64,000 nucleotides of DNA from Meghimatium bilineatum. Lineage: Eukaryota; Mollusca; Gastropoda; Stylommatophora; Philomycidae. Position 1 is the stretch's first letter. Each line of letters starts with the position of its first letter. The position numbers were made by a program, and so were the translations under genes. Location: NCBI GenBank assembly GCA_034231615.1, contig CM067306.1, positions 49,422,281-49,486,280 on the forward strand. Reading direction: 5' to 3'. This document shows positions 10,930 to 22,300 of this stretch, piece by piece. The notes under the pieces were generated by a model, which was given only the letters and a program-made list of their open reading frames with translations, was not told the DNA's origin and made no database searches.

Positions 10930-11632
10930 AGTCACTTTTGAATGTTGGTTTTCATGATGTGGTTGTTATTGATCATAATGTCGTTAGTGTTGCCGATATT
11001 GATGTCGTAGACAAGTAGTTGTAGAATTACGAGTACATCTTTTCTCGGGGAAACCGTATCTAAAACTACGTCCTGCAAAACGGACACCAGTCTCCTGTCT
11101 GACCGCTTTAAAGACCGCTGTGTCAGCATGGTCGACCCGAAACAGAAGTTTCTAGACCACGGTAGTTGTTTTTGTCAGACCATCTCGGTGAAGGTCGTAC
11201 TACGGACGGATTCTGTCATTCTACTTTGGTCTAGAAATGGAATCCCTCCCAGACCAAGTAGCGTCCATGTATTCAATTATATTGCAACTATTCATTATTA
11301 ATTGTCGATTTTTTGGGGGATTTTTTTGTTGTTTTTTTGTTTTTGTTTGGTGTGTGTAGTGTACCAGAGTCCCGTTAAAGCTGATTCACTCACACGGCGA
11401 CCTTTGGTGATTTACACATATAGAAGATTGGTAAGAGGAGTCTTTGATGGACATATGAAATGCCGTTATTGACAACGAATGTATGATAAGGAATATCAGA
11501 TTGTTGTCTCACTCAGTCACACTGTTTCTCAGTGCGCCTCCTAAGCTGATAGAACTGAAACAGACCGCTATTATTCAGTAAAAGTAAATATCGTTCATTT
11601 TTGAGGGACTCGTCCTCGATGGTACATTACTT
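10930..11632. other. unassigned sequence
   Basis: No gene or repeat recognised. It contains a T-rich run at about 11310-11350. Confidence 0.4.
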
Positions 11633-11833
11633 TTTCTTCTTCCCCTGTGTTCGTTCTCATGTTCTTGCAGATTAGCAGGATGAAGTCCGGAGAACGGAAT
11701 GCGTTGAGTCATGATCTGTGTCTTACGACCTGATACATCCGGCCTCAGCATGACTTTTTGGTCACTTTGATCCCCTATTGGATGTGACAGCCAACTCCAC
11801 CCCCAAAACTTCCTTAGTCGCCTCTTGGGTCGA
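11633..11833 (-). mobile_element. SINE-B copy, diverged
   Basis: Minus copy with GCAGATTAGCAGGATGAAGT, CGGAGAACGGAATGCGTTG and CTTCCTTAGTCGCCTC. It is truncated before the CACACGGGC head. Confidence 0.75.
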
Positions 11834-12029
11834 ATACATCGTCACAATGTCCTTTCTATTGCATTCCACGCGTCTCTCTGATTAATCTAAAGACGACTGA
11901 CTGACTGACTGACTATCAACGCTGTATTTTACCTGTTATGGAGTTTCAAGAAAGTTGTGAGTGAGTGGCTTGTTGGATAAAACCCGCATGCCCTTGTTGT
12001 CGTAACGTCATATTCGGGGTATGTTTTTT

Positions 12030-12138
12030 TTTTTAAATTTACCCTCCTACAGACATTTCTTTTAAACGAGTCCTAGTCGAAACCTCGACCTTACGGTTGT
12101 GAGATCAACGCTTTAACCTCTCGACCATGTGCAACACT
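12030..12138 (-). mobile_element. tRNA-like SINE fragment (SINE-C type)
   Basis: The minus strand contains a degraded B box (GGTTTCGACTAGGAC) and an A-box-like CGAGAGGTTAAAGCGTTG segment spaced as in a tRNA. A related fragment lies at 36055-36170. Confidence 0.5.
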
Positions 12139-12139
12139 G

Positions 12140-12510
12140 AGGCATTTATCAAATCTGATATTCTAGACTATATAATAGAAATGTTGTGGCATATTCTATT
12201 CAGGTTGTTGCCATCAACCATGTCCATCACCAATAAAGACCTTCCAATAGAATTAATTAGGACGCCATTCGTGACGTCTCTGAATTTTTGTTATTTCGGT
12301 TGGTCACTATTTACATACTTGGAATCGAATGGCAAAAAAGCTTAGGCGACTTCAAGTATATTCAGTAAGCATTTTTTATAACAGAAAACATTAAATGGTG
12401 AAATAAACGATTATCTGTCATCATTGCACTCTGGGCACACACATATGTGCTCAGTCTCCCCTAGCTATGAAATTTATTTTTGCTATCTTTGAAAACTGAT
12501 ATACATACTT
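12140..12510. other. unassigned sequence
   Basis: No recognised gene or repeat. Confidence 0.35.
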
Positions 12511-12840
12511 TCCTATACTTCCTCGTTCAAGTTTGACTAAAAATTGTGTGTCAGATTATGTTGTGTCCTTGACTTCCTTGTTTAAGTTTGACTACAAATT
12601 GTGTGTCAGATTCTGTTGTGCCTTTGACTTCCTTGTTTACTTTTGTCTACAAATTGTGTGTCACATTCTGTTGTGTCCCATACTTCCTTGTTTAAGTTTG
12701 ACTACAATTTATGTGTCAGATTCTGTTGTGTCCCATACTTCCTTGTTTACGTTTCACTACAAATTGTGTGTCAGATTCTGTTGTCCTATACTTCCTTGTT
12801 TACGTTTCACTACAAATTGTGTGTCAGATTCTGTTGTAGA
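12511..12840. repeat. minisatellite, ~55-bp unit
   Basis: Six imperfect units contain CTACAAATTGTGTGTCAGAT and CATACTTCCTTGTTTA. Unit length varies slightly. Confidence 0.88.
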
Positions 12841-12896
12841 TATTAACTAATTTATAAACACTGGGTGCCTACTCATGTATAAATCTAGAATGAAGA

Positions 12897-13058
12897 CACC
12901 AGTACATATACACCAGTACCTATATACCAGTACATATACACCAGTACATATACACCAGTACATATACACCAGTACCTATATACCAGTACATATACACCAG
13001 TACATATACACCAGTACCTATATACCAGTACATATACACCAGCACATATACACCAGTT
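12897..13058. repeat. minisatellite, ~14-bp unit
   Basis: Units of CCAGTACATATACA alternate with CCAGTACCTATATA in a regular three-step pattern. Confidence 0.9.
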
Positions 13059-13107
13059 TTGCAGACTACACAAGATGAATTTGACTGCGTAACACACTAA
13101 CAATTAT

Positions 13108-13260
13108 GGAACGTAAAAGAAAGCATGAGATTTTCACAGCATTTCTCATCTCAGTTGTCTTCAGCTTATCGTGAGCTCTTTTGTTTACCGTCCATGCTTC
13201 ACATCCATAAAGAAGAATTGGTTCAGTATAACACATAAGCACTCTAACTCTCGTATGCAT
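13108..13260 (-). mobile_element. non-LTR RT C-terminal fragment
   Basis: The minus strand encodes RVLMCYTEPILLYGCEAWTV, the conserved YGCEaWT block after RT. It resembles the segment at 40400-40470. Confidence 0.65.
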
Positions 13261-13300
13261 TGATACTACTCCGTTGCATAGAATCGTTTTTGGGGCTTCC

Positions 13301-13397
13301 TATTAGAGGTTTTCTATTGTAGGCGGCCTAATTGGAGGCGACTAATGGGATTATGGGATAGAGTTGGCTGCCCCGCCCACGGGTGTGGTCACATTGA
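13301..13397 (+). mobile_element. SINE-B variant, truncated
   Basis: Matches the first ~100 bp of the copy at 18872-19108 (AGAGGTTTTCTATTGTAGGC through CACGGGTGTGGTCACATTG). The rest of the element is missing. Confidence 0.65.
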
Positions 13398-13543
13398 ATT
13401 TACTCATAGTATCGTTTGAAATGTTGATTTGGCCTGAGCTCTCATGTTAATTAAGTTAGCAAAATTTCAATTTATCACAGTTAAATGAATGAATATTGTT
13501 AATTGGAGAGAGGTAATATATGATTATAGAAATGTAGTATTCT

Positions 13544-13722
13544 TTCTTCTTTTGAGTTCAGCATCTGCGGTCATGTTATATTGTCAGACCAAGGCACGAA
13601 GTCCACTGTCATCTCCAGGTCAGATCGGCTGCCCCAAAACTATTGCCTCAAATCTGTATCCTCTGGCCAGATCCGCTGTTCTCTACTCTTTGTATGTTCC
13701 GCAGTCCTGAAGTATGTGTTCA
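13544..13722 (-). mobile_element. RNase H retrotransposon 3' fragment
   Basis: Diverged minus-strand copy of the 3' end of the 326-1396 element, including the segments for the Cys-His knuckle and the terminal GTCTGACAATATAACATG-like end. Confidence 0.7.
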
Positions 13723-13724
13723 TG

Positions 13725-14150
13725 AGTTTGTGTAATATTCAAACACGATTTATAAATTTGGTAATTTTTTATCAACAATTTAACTATAAACAGTTATAAC
13801 CATTTGGCAACCCTGTATCTCACTCTACTTCCTATACCAAACTGCAGAGTTTATTTTTTAAAATATTTTTATAACGTGATTGACAAGCAATTGCGCTTCT
13901 GACACTATACAGTATTCTTTATAACTCATTTCCCCCCTCTTTGTAGTCCTTTATGCCTTGCAGTTTCAGGAGAATATTGGAGACGGCCTTTTTGTGTGTT
14001 TCATATGTTTGTTTTCGTTGATTTTTATTTCTGTAATCCATCTTTTGCGTGGTCTCCCCCTGGCTTTGCATCCATTGTGTCTGAATAACTTATTTTTTTT
14101 AGGGTCACTATCTTATAGTAGTCTGGAAGCATGTGAAAACCACTAAATCT
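13725..14150. other. unassigned sequence
   Basis: AT-rich. I recognise no exon or repeat family. Confidence 0.35.
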
Positions 14151-14366
14151 GTTGTCTTTTGATGTAATTCATGATTGACATTGTGTCTGTTAGTCTTCTG
14201 ATGTAATTCATGATTGACATTGTGTCTGTTTGTCTTCTGATGTAATCCATGATTGACATTGTGTCTGTTAGTCTTCTGATGTAATTCATGATTGACATTG
14301 TGTCTGTTAGTCTTCTGATGTAATTCATGATTGACATTGTGTCTGTTAGTCTTCTGATGTTTTCTG
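14151..14366. repeat. minisatellite, 39-bp unit
   Basis: Five units contain GATGTAATTCATGATTGACA and TTGTGTCTGTTAGTCTTC. The unit is a multiple of three, so a minus frame stays open without coding significance. Confidence 0.92.
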
Positions 14367-14427
14367 ATTATGTCTCTTATTGCTACTTAGAGAATTCTAT
14401 GAAGATAGTCATTTATGTTGTAACAAT

Positions 14428-14706
14428 TATCTTCTTTTTCTGTGTTCAGCATCTGTGGTCATGCTATACCGTCAGACCTGTCGCCAAGACGAAGTCCACC
14501 GTCTTCTACAGATCAGAGCGGCTTCCCCATAGCTTTTGCCTCAAGTCTGTATCATCTGGCCAGGTCTGCTGCTTCTGCTCTTTGTATGTTGGGCAGTCCT
14601 GAAGTATGTGTTCCGGGGTCTGGGTTCCGGATCCACATGGACATTCATCTGTGTATGAGATCCTCAATCGATAAAGGTGACCCAACAGTCTGCAGTGGCG
14701 TAACAA
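14428..14706 (-). mobile_element. RNase H retrotransposon 3' fragment
   Basis: The minus strand encodes [20 protein letters not shown] and the C-terminal knuckle with only a few differences from the 326-1396 copy. It is truncated at the RNase H core. Confidence 0.85.
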
Positions 14707-14971
14707 TTTTCTAAAGGCTTTTGTTGTTAATTTTCACGTTTGGCACTGGTATAGTGATGGTATGATGTATAACATTGCAATTTTGTTGTTCATATTTACA
14801 GTTGTGTTTTATAACTCATCAATCTTGTGAAACGAAAATGTGCTTACTAATGTCTGTTTTATGTCTGTTTCCAAGAGTTAAAGTCTGATTCTATTTTTCC
14901 AACTAGTTTTAGAGCACTCCTGTTCTAAAGACGCATTGGCCTCTATATTGTTTGTTATATTGTATAAACCC

Positions 14972-15110
14972 CAGGAATTGCGAGCGATTATCTCTTACTT
15001 CCTATTTGCAGTGGGATGGTTTTTCTGAGCTTTCTTTCTACCCAGTAGACTTCAGCTTTCCGCTTAGTGCAATGCCTATTGAAGGAGCCTTTTACTCAGA
15101 GGGGGTCTAT
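14972..15110 (+). repeat. interspersed repeat I, copy 2
   Basis: Aligns with 2985-3125 through AGACTTCAGCTTTC and GCAATGCCTATTGAAG. Confidence 0.55.
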
Positions 15111-15116
15111 AATTGT

Positions 15117-15252
15117 ATAGATGACATGTTACAAAGCTTCCATAAGTGAGCCTCAATATAAAGGCATGTCATCTACTAAAGTTTTCTGTTGTATGGGTGG
15201 TTTGTTTAGTGGGTCATTGGTGAGACCCACAGATGCAACCGCATGCATTTGG

Positions 15253-15254
<2 letters not shown>
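15117..15254 (+). mobile_element. repeat E, 3' fragment
   Basis: Covers the conserved hairpin (ATAGATGACATG and GGCATGTCATCTAC) and the GACCCACAGATGCAACCGCA end. It is followed at once by a long TA array. Confidence 0.75.
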
Positions 15255-15336
<82 letters not shown>

Positions 15337-15352
15337 CATACATACACACACA
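15255..15352. repeat. (TA)n microsatellite
   Basis: About 38 TA units followed by TACA units. Confidence 0.95.
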
Positions 15353-15359
15353 TTTATTT

Positions 15360-15896
15360 ATGAGTAAACAACTATTACAATTATTACTATGTTTCTGTAT
15401 GTTTATCCTATTCAAAGCCATGTTTTTTCCCCGTCGCCACACTTACTGCGTGGTCAAAATTCTAAAGGATCAGTAAATACCATTTAGTTGCAGTGACATT
15501 TTTCTTTCAGGTTTGCTCTTAAATTTGACGCCAGGTGGGATCTCACACCTATTCATGGAATGTCGGTCGGTCATTGGCCCATAACTCCAATGTAGGTCAG
15601 ACTGTACCGTTTGTTTCTAATTGCCGCAAAGGGTATTTTGATCTTTGCAAGTGCATCCCAGAAATAATCTGATTGCTGATAAGTTGATAAGTCATTCATT
15701 TCGATCCCCTGCCAGTCGATCCCCTCGCCCTAAACTTTTCCAAAGTCAGTGGTTGAGGGGAGGGGGGGGGACTGGTCAATTAGTCCTTTCGTGACCATCG
15801 TTAGATATGTCGTTATTTTACGTCACTGCGACCTTTTCTGTGCTTTTCATTGACTGGTGAAGCAATGCATAATTAAGTCATAAATACTATAATGAA
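15360..15896. other. unassigned sequence
   Basis: No gene recognised. It contains a G-rich run near 15760. Confidence 0.35.
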
Positions 15897-16520
15897 GTTG
15901 GTTGGTTGGTTGCTGATCCAGCGGTCCATGGGGTCATACCCTTTGACCAAATGTCATTAAATGGCATTATATTGCTGGGAAGTCTATGGATTTTCGGCCC
16001 AACCTTGGACAGAGCCAGAGAATAACTATCACACCTCCAGGAAGGTAGGTTTCAACCTATGCACTGCTCCAAGCCACTGTAGCCAAGATAGGGTTCATTG
16101 TGCTCATTCCCCGCCATTAATTGACTACTGGTTATGCCGAACTTCTCTATTGCTCCAGGCATGCAACCAAATTTTTAAGTCAAAAAGATTGTCATGTCCT
16201 GAGTCACTTTGCCTCTATGATGGGCCTCAGCCATAGGAAAAAACAGTCCTGTCAGTTTCCTCCTCCCCAGTGCTGCACAGTACATCTCTGGCTCCCTCCC
16301 AACCACAGAGGGTGCATACATATATTCAAGTAAATATGAAACACAATTCAACAACAAAATAACAGCACAAACAGCATAATTGTATAGATGACGTGCCATG
16401 AAGCTTCTCTAAGAAGATAACCTCAATATAACGGCATGTCATCTACTAAGGTTTTCTGTTGCATGGGTGGTTTGTCTAGTGAGCCATTAGTGAGACCCAC
16501 AGACGCAACCACATGCGTAC
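15897..16520 (+). mobile_element. repeat E, copy 2 (full length)
   Basis: Begins GTTGGTTGGTTGGTTGCTGA and aligns along its length with 4025-4645, including GACTACTGGTTATGCCGAAC and the 3' hairpin around 16388-16444. It has no intact coding sequence. Confidence 0.78.
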
Positions 16521-16630
16521 AATGAAGTAATAATGCTACTATTTGATATTTATAGCACGTTTCACTAGCTTTGCTCTCAATCAAAAGTAATTATCTGAGT
16601 AAACGTCTGTCTAACCGTTAGACTCTAACG

Positions 16631-16839
16631 CAGTGTTTCATAACGTGGAGCCCACAGGAGGGAAGGGGGGGCAATTTGATTGTCCAGGGGGCAATTCGAA
16701 CAAGTCGTAATTAGGCTTCATGTAGGGAATAATTTAATGTTTGAATATAAAAAAATACAAATATGTTCTATAGAGGGACATCAAAACTTTAGAAAGACTT
16801 AGGTGGGAGCATGGTAAAAAAAAAGGTTGGGAGACACTG
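16631..16839. mobile_element. hAT-type MITE, copy 2, perfect 8-bp TSD
   Basis: The ends are CAGTGTTTCATAACG and GGTTGGGAGACACTG. They are flanked by identical CTCTAACG duplications at 16623-16630 and 16840-16847. The interior aligns with 6650-6872. Confidence 0.92.
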
Positions 16840-16982
16840 CTCTAACGTATTAATGCCATTTTCTGTAAAAGATTTTTTTTTTTTTTTAAACATTAGATCC
16901 AACAAATTTATACTTTATATTTGTCCAGCATGTCCAGTTTTTGTGCACGAATGAAATTCACTGATCTTTGTCGGCATACTAA

Positions 16983-17276
16983 TTATTGTGTCTCAAAAAA
17001 AAAAAGAAATTGTACCACTTCAGTCACATATTCTGTGAGTTTATTAGGCATAGGCATGTCTACTGTTACAATAATTTGTCCACCCTGTTTGCATATGAAT
17101 ACCTGTTTAAGATGATTTATTAAATGATCGTTATACGAGATACTTGTGACACTGTCATTGACATTTAGTACGCTACCATACTGGTACTTCATTGATCTAA
17201 TTATTTCATATGTATCACCAGTTTGCAGTTCATAGATATAATGGAACGTTGCTCCTCTAGTGTCAATTGGAAACAT
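16983..17276 (-). CDS. orphan open reading frame, unknown
   Basis: A 97-codon minus-strand frame with ordinary amino-acid composition, not low complexity and not matching any repeat family in this window. Near the 3' end it runs into an A/T homopolymer that could be a frameshift site. I recognise no domain. It could be a relic of a transposon or viral gene, or chance. Confidence 0.25.
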   Translation of the reverse strand: MFPIDTRGATFHYIYELQTGDTYEIIRSMKYQYGSVLNVNDSVTSISYNDHLINHLKQVFICKQGGQIIVTVDMPMPNKLTEYVTEVVQFLFFFETQ

Positions 17277-17289
17277 CAGATTTTTCTAT

Positions 17290-18250
17290 CCAACTGCTCA
17301 ATGTTCGTTTAGTTATCCATAAGCCATGAATAGTTCTCGGCTGAAATTTCCTTTGGGTCTTCACTGTGACCTTTGTTCTAGTTTTATTCTACTAAGAGGC
17401 ATTACTTAACCTTTGCAGTGTGATTGCGCATGTGCATAGAATTAGGGTTATAATGTTAGAATTAGGGTTATGATTAGAATTAGGGTTAGAATCAGTATTT
17501 AGAATTAGGATATTAGCATGTGAGGCAGTTGTGATTCTCAAAAATTCCCTTCTGCTTCCGGAAGGCAGCCATCGATTTGATTGGTGTTACACGGAAATCC
17601 GTGACGTCAGCTACGTAAAATTATAAATAGTTCGTTATTTATAGCGCCGTGAAGACCTTAATGCAATTTTAACCTAATTCTTCTTCGTGTGTTTGAAATA
17701 CAATTATAAAGTTTTCATCCAGTAGCTTTATTGCAGAAATACTTTAAAATCTTATTTGTGATCTGTTTTAATGTTATAAACTTTACTCGCAGATTCATTT
17801 TTTCCTACTAACTACACACTTTATGTTGATACACCTCTGACAGAGAATATGAACATTACACCAAGATACGGCCTTTAAACACCGCCTGTCTTGTGTTCAA
17901 GAGTACAGAATCGTGCAATTTCACGCTTAAATCATTCCAATTGTATAATAAACAAATTATGTGTAAATAACGTCTTATAATTGACTGTAAACACCCTAAT
18001 TATTGTGTGTGAGATGTGTGCTCCCAAGTAGACTTTGAATCTATATAGCTTATAACGAAAATATAAACCCATGGCTGCATTTTAATGGGGGAAAAATAAT
18101 TAAATTGATCTATAACATTTCAAATTCACACAAAAAATGGCAATTATATGCGTTATATATTTGCTGAGATACATCATTTGAAAGTTGGGCAAAGTTATTG
18201 AAACATACCATAGAATATTCAGTAGCATTATTTATACTTATTTATAGTAT
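17290..18250. other. unassigned; telomere-like patch at 17440-17490
   Basis: Mostly unique AT-rich DNA. At 17440-17490 the phrase AATTAGGGTTA recurs four times, resembling degenerate TTAGGG repeats. No exon recognised. Confidence 0.4.
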
Positions 18251-18258
18251 GTATACAC

Positions 18259-18475
18259 CACCACTCACTTGAATGGATACCTACAGGCAAAAGAGCAAGG
18301 GGTAGACCAAAAGAAACACTCAGAAGAACAATACTTAGAGATAGTAAAACAACCAATATTCATACTATTCAAGAACTGCACAGAATAGAATAGCTTTGAA
18401 CAGACATAATTGGAGAGATCTGACCTCTGCCCTATGCACTAACGTCAGCGCAAAAGGAAAATGAATGAATGAATA
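18259..18475 (+). mobile_element. non-LTR retrotransposon 3' fragment
   Basis: Matches the last ~200 bp of 25548-25950, including GCAAAAGAGCAAGGGGTAGA and the GAATGAATGAATAG tail, with an extra ~20 bp near 18428-18447 (GCCCTATGCACTAACGT) that the other copy lacks. Confidence 0.8.
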
Positions 18476-18639
18476 GTATGTGGCACTGTTCATTTTGTCG
18501 GAATTCCTACGACAGTTTGGTTTTATATATATATATATAATTAAATGGTCAATGAAAAGCATTGAGAAAACCGAACTGGCCTTATTAAGCAGTGATGCAG
18601 TTAAGGTGTTATGATGACGGACATGATTCTATTGTTGCT

Positions 18640-18845
18640 TTCACAGTTGGTTATTCATATCATTCAAGAAATACGACAGGCAGTGAGTGTTATTCAGGAG
18701 ACAAAATTTTTGGTTACTGTCCTGCTATCCGTCGGTCATTATTTATATACGTGGTGTAGTCTTTTCTATTTTTTACTTGCGACTCCCGAGTATATAAATA
18801 GTGCCCAACGGAAAAAAACGGCAGCAATCAATAAATGTAACGAAT
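18640..18845 (+). repeat. repeat J copy
   Basis: Contains TATCCGTCGGTCATTATT, then AGTATATAAATAGTGCCCAA and GCAGCAATCAATAAATGTAA. It aligns with 26590-26815. Confidence 0.55.
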
Positions 18846-18871
18846 GAATGACAACTTAACTCTGTGCAGAG

Positions 18872-19108
18872 GTTTTCTATTGTAGGCGGCCTAATTGGAG
18901 GCGACTAATGGGATTATGGGGTAGAGTTGGTGGCCCCCGCCCACGGGTGTGGTCACATTGACCCGCAAGCCAGTTGGATTTAAGTCGGTTTGGCTGCAAT
19001 CGGATTTGTCAGGCCGAAAGTCGCAGCTACGTTGTAAACCATGACACAACGCGCTTTGTTCTCTGGACTACATCCTGCTAATTTGCAGGAGTTTGAGAAC
19101 GAACGCAG
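18872..19108 (+). mobile_element. SINE-B variant
   Basis: Plus copy with an unusual head (AGAGGTTTTCTATTGTAGGC). It joins the normal SINE-B body at TCAGGCCGAAAG and ends GAGAACGAACGCAG. It lies ~110 bp upstream of E75 exon 1. Confidence 0.7.
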
Positions 19109-19220
19109 TATAAGAGGAAACTGCTATACAAGACTGACTAGTCTCATTATAAACATATTTACTGACATGTATAGTTGTATAAATGTAAATATCTAAATTG
19201 CCCATGTTTGACTTCCACAG

Positions 19221-19309
19221 AGTTTGATGGTGAGATTGTTCTGTGCCGAGTGTGTGGAGACAGAGCAAGTGGGTTCCATTACGGCGTACATGCTTGTGAG
19301 GGATGTAAG
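19221..19309 (+). CDS. E75: E75 exon: first zinc finger
   Basis: The acceptor is TTCCACAG and the donor is AAG|GTCAGT. The exon begins two bases into a codon, so an upstream coding exon ending in one base is required. It encodes [20 protein letters not shown] and then GVHACEGCK. This is the complete first C4 finger (CxxC, then CxxC), and it ends inside the P-box between CK and GFF, the classic nuclear-receptor intron position. A 31-bp minisatellite begins just 30 bp into the following intron. Confidence 0.95.
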
Positions 19310-22300
19310 GTCAGTCCTGTTTCCGCTTGTAAGATTCTGATTGATTGGTTATTGCTCCAGCAGTCCGTTATTTGATTGGTTATTGCTCCAGTAGTCCGTT
19401 ACTTGATTGGTTATTGCTCCAGCAGTCCGTTACTTGATTGGTTATTGCTCCAGCAGTCCGTTATTTCATGCCCCTTGACCCAATGTTATCATGATGTTTC
19501 TGAATATGTTTTTGAGATATTGATTTGTTCCATATTTTGTGAAGTGAAATGTCAAGAAAAGCGGCAGACGGAACAAGAAGAGATCACGTGAGAAATGAAG
19601 AAATTACAGAAATTGTTGAAACAACATACATCGTCAAATATATTTGAAAACAAATACTGAAATGGTTTGGCCGCAATTAAATGTTATTGGTCAGCGACAA
19701 TAGCATACAACATGAAAATAGAAACATCACGATACAGAGAAAGAACTAGAAGAAGGTGGATTGAAGGATTTACCAACATTCTGAGACTTCTCAATATTAT
19801 TTCATATCCAGCGACCAAACATGCCTTCCCGAAAACTGATCGTCATTCAATCCTGCGGCACCTTACAATCCTGCGGCACCTTACAGCAAATGCAGACAAA
19901 AGACTGCTACATTATATAGATATATTTATTTCATGTAAGGGCAATATTAAGAACAACCACAAGAACTAATGTGGGTGTCCTCAGAGATTCTGGAGTAAGC
20001 AGACATCAGGGTGTCCTCAGAGATTCTGGAGTAAGCAGACATCAGGGTGTCCTCAGAGATTCTGGAGTAAGCAGACATCAGGGTGTCCTCAGAGATTCTG
20101 GAGTTAGCAGACATCAGGGTGTCCTCAGAGATTCTGGAGTAAGCAGACATCATAGGACTCTGGAGTATGCAGACAAATTTCAGCAAAAATTAGAAGCAGA
20201 CAGGTCAAAATTGTAATAGTATGTCGTGATGATTGCACAATTTAAATGGTATGTGGTGATGATTGCAAAATTTAAATCGTATGTGGTGATGATAGCAAAA
20301 TTTAAATGGTATGTGGTGGTGATGATTGCAACATTTAAATGGTATGTGGTGATGATAGCAAAATTTAAATGGTATGTGGTGATGATTGCACAATTTAAAT
20401 GGTATGTGGTGATGATGATAGCAAAATTTAAATGGTATGTGGTGATGATTGCAAAATTTAAATGGTATGTGGTGGTGATGATTGCACAATTTAAATGGTA
20501 TGTGGTGATGATGATAGCAAAATTTAAATGGTATGTGGTGATGATTGCAAAATTTAAATGTTATGCGGTGATGATGATAACAAAATTAACTTGAACTTGT
20601 AATGACCACCGTAACGAACAAGAGTGGAAGAGACAGTCAAAGAAGTTCCCGAAAGGGTTGACATCATAACATGACAAAATATCACCAACTTATCTCATCA
20701 ATAACCCAAGATGCAGGAATTTATGAAAGAAACATGATAGCCCACAACACTTTATTGATTGAGTTTGTTCTTTCTATTCATCTGTTCTTCCAAAAAAATA
20801 TGGAAAACGTATTCTGCCACTCACACCACTAACCCCGCTCCCTCAACAATTCTGTAGCTACAGCCCTGAAACAAAGCTAGTCGAATGACATACTTGCACT
20901 CAATTTTCATTTCACGACCAACTTAGCAAACACCATTCACACACGAATCAGACCAAAACTTTTCCAGTAAATTTATTTATAAAAGATATATGAACCATTT
21001 GTAAATGGAGACGGACAGAAATTATGCGTCCAACGCAACTTCCTGTTTGAAGGTATGTTATCAGCTGGGATTATTTTTATTCTTTATAAATACCTGGTTC
21101 ATGTTTGCATTGGTTGGGCGGGGGGGGGGGGGGAAAGAAGAGGTTGTTACAGTAAAACATATATTTAACTGGCCTAAAATGTTCAGTACTTCTGTAAAAC
21201 TCTGACAAACGATGTGACAAACCACGCCACTGCGCAAGGGAGGTAAGATCAAGTCGCTCGTGATTCCTGGAAATAGTGTCACACAAACTGGCATAATATG
21301 TCAGTTATAGGTACACCGGGTGCAGAGCCCTTTTCGACAATGTTAATATGTGTAATATAACGATAAACTATGACAACCAATGTCAGCAGTTAGTAAAACA
21401 GTTAATATAGACAGAGGTTAAGGTTAGGCGTGATCGTGCTAAGCCCCTTTCCCCAACAACTAATATATGTGGTCGTGCTGAACCCCTTTCCCCAAAAACT
21501 AATATATGTGGTCGCGCTGAGCCCCTTTCCCCAACAGCCAATATATGTAGTCGTGCTGAGCCCCAACAACTAGTATATGTAGTCTCGCTGAGCCCCAACA
21601 ACTAGTATATGTAGTCTCGCTGAGCCCCAACAACTAGTATATGTAGTCTCGCTGAGCCCCAACAACTAGTATATGTAGTCTCGCTGAGCCCCAACAACTA
21701 GTATATGTAGTCTCGCTGAGCCCCAACAACTAGTATATGTAGTCTCGCTGAGCCCCAACAACTAATATATGTAGTCTCGCTGAGCCCCAACAACTAATAT
21801 ATGTGGTCGCGCTGAGCCCCTTTCCCCAACAACTAATATATGTAGTCGTGCTGAGCCCCAACAACTAGTATATGTAGTCTCGCTGAGCCCCAACAACTAA
21901 TATATGTAGTCGTGCTGAGCCCCTTTCCCCAACAACTAATATATGTAGTCGGGCTGAGCCCCTTTCCCCAACAACTAATATATGTAGTCGGGCTGAGCCC
22001 CTTTCCCCAGCAACTAATATATGTGGTCGTGCTGAGCCCCTTTCCCCAAATACTAATAAGCGTAATATAACGAAAAACTATGACAACCAACAACAAACAC
22101 GAAGGACCACTGACGAGGCAAAAGCATCCATAGAACTGTCCTATATCAATTAGACGACCAAATAAGTCACACATATACCACATATCGATCTTATAGATAA
22201 TAAAAATGAGTAACATATCTATGTTCGCGTTATGTTCTCTCTATGCTCTTCAGCTATGTTCTCAACATATTGTCACGATGCTAACACGCTCTCACTATCA

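Noticed and set aside
15121..15476. Tyr-Ile repeat peptides on both strands
   Set aside because: Translation of a TA microsatellite.
17615..17640. TATAAATAG word as the E75 promoter
   Set aside because: No initiator, first exon or coding start could be tied to it, and similar words occur within repeat J.
19971..20216. Repeat-protein candidate with 12-residue units
   Set aside because: A 36-bp minisatellite open on both strands, with no flanking coding sequence or splice signals.
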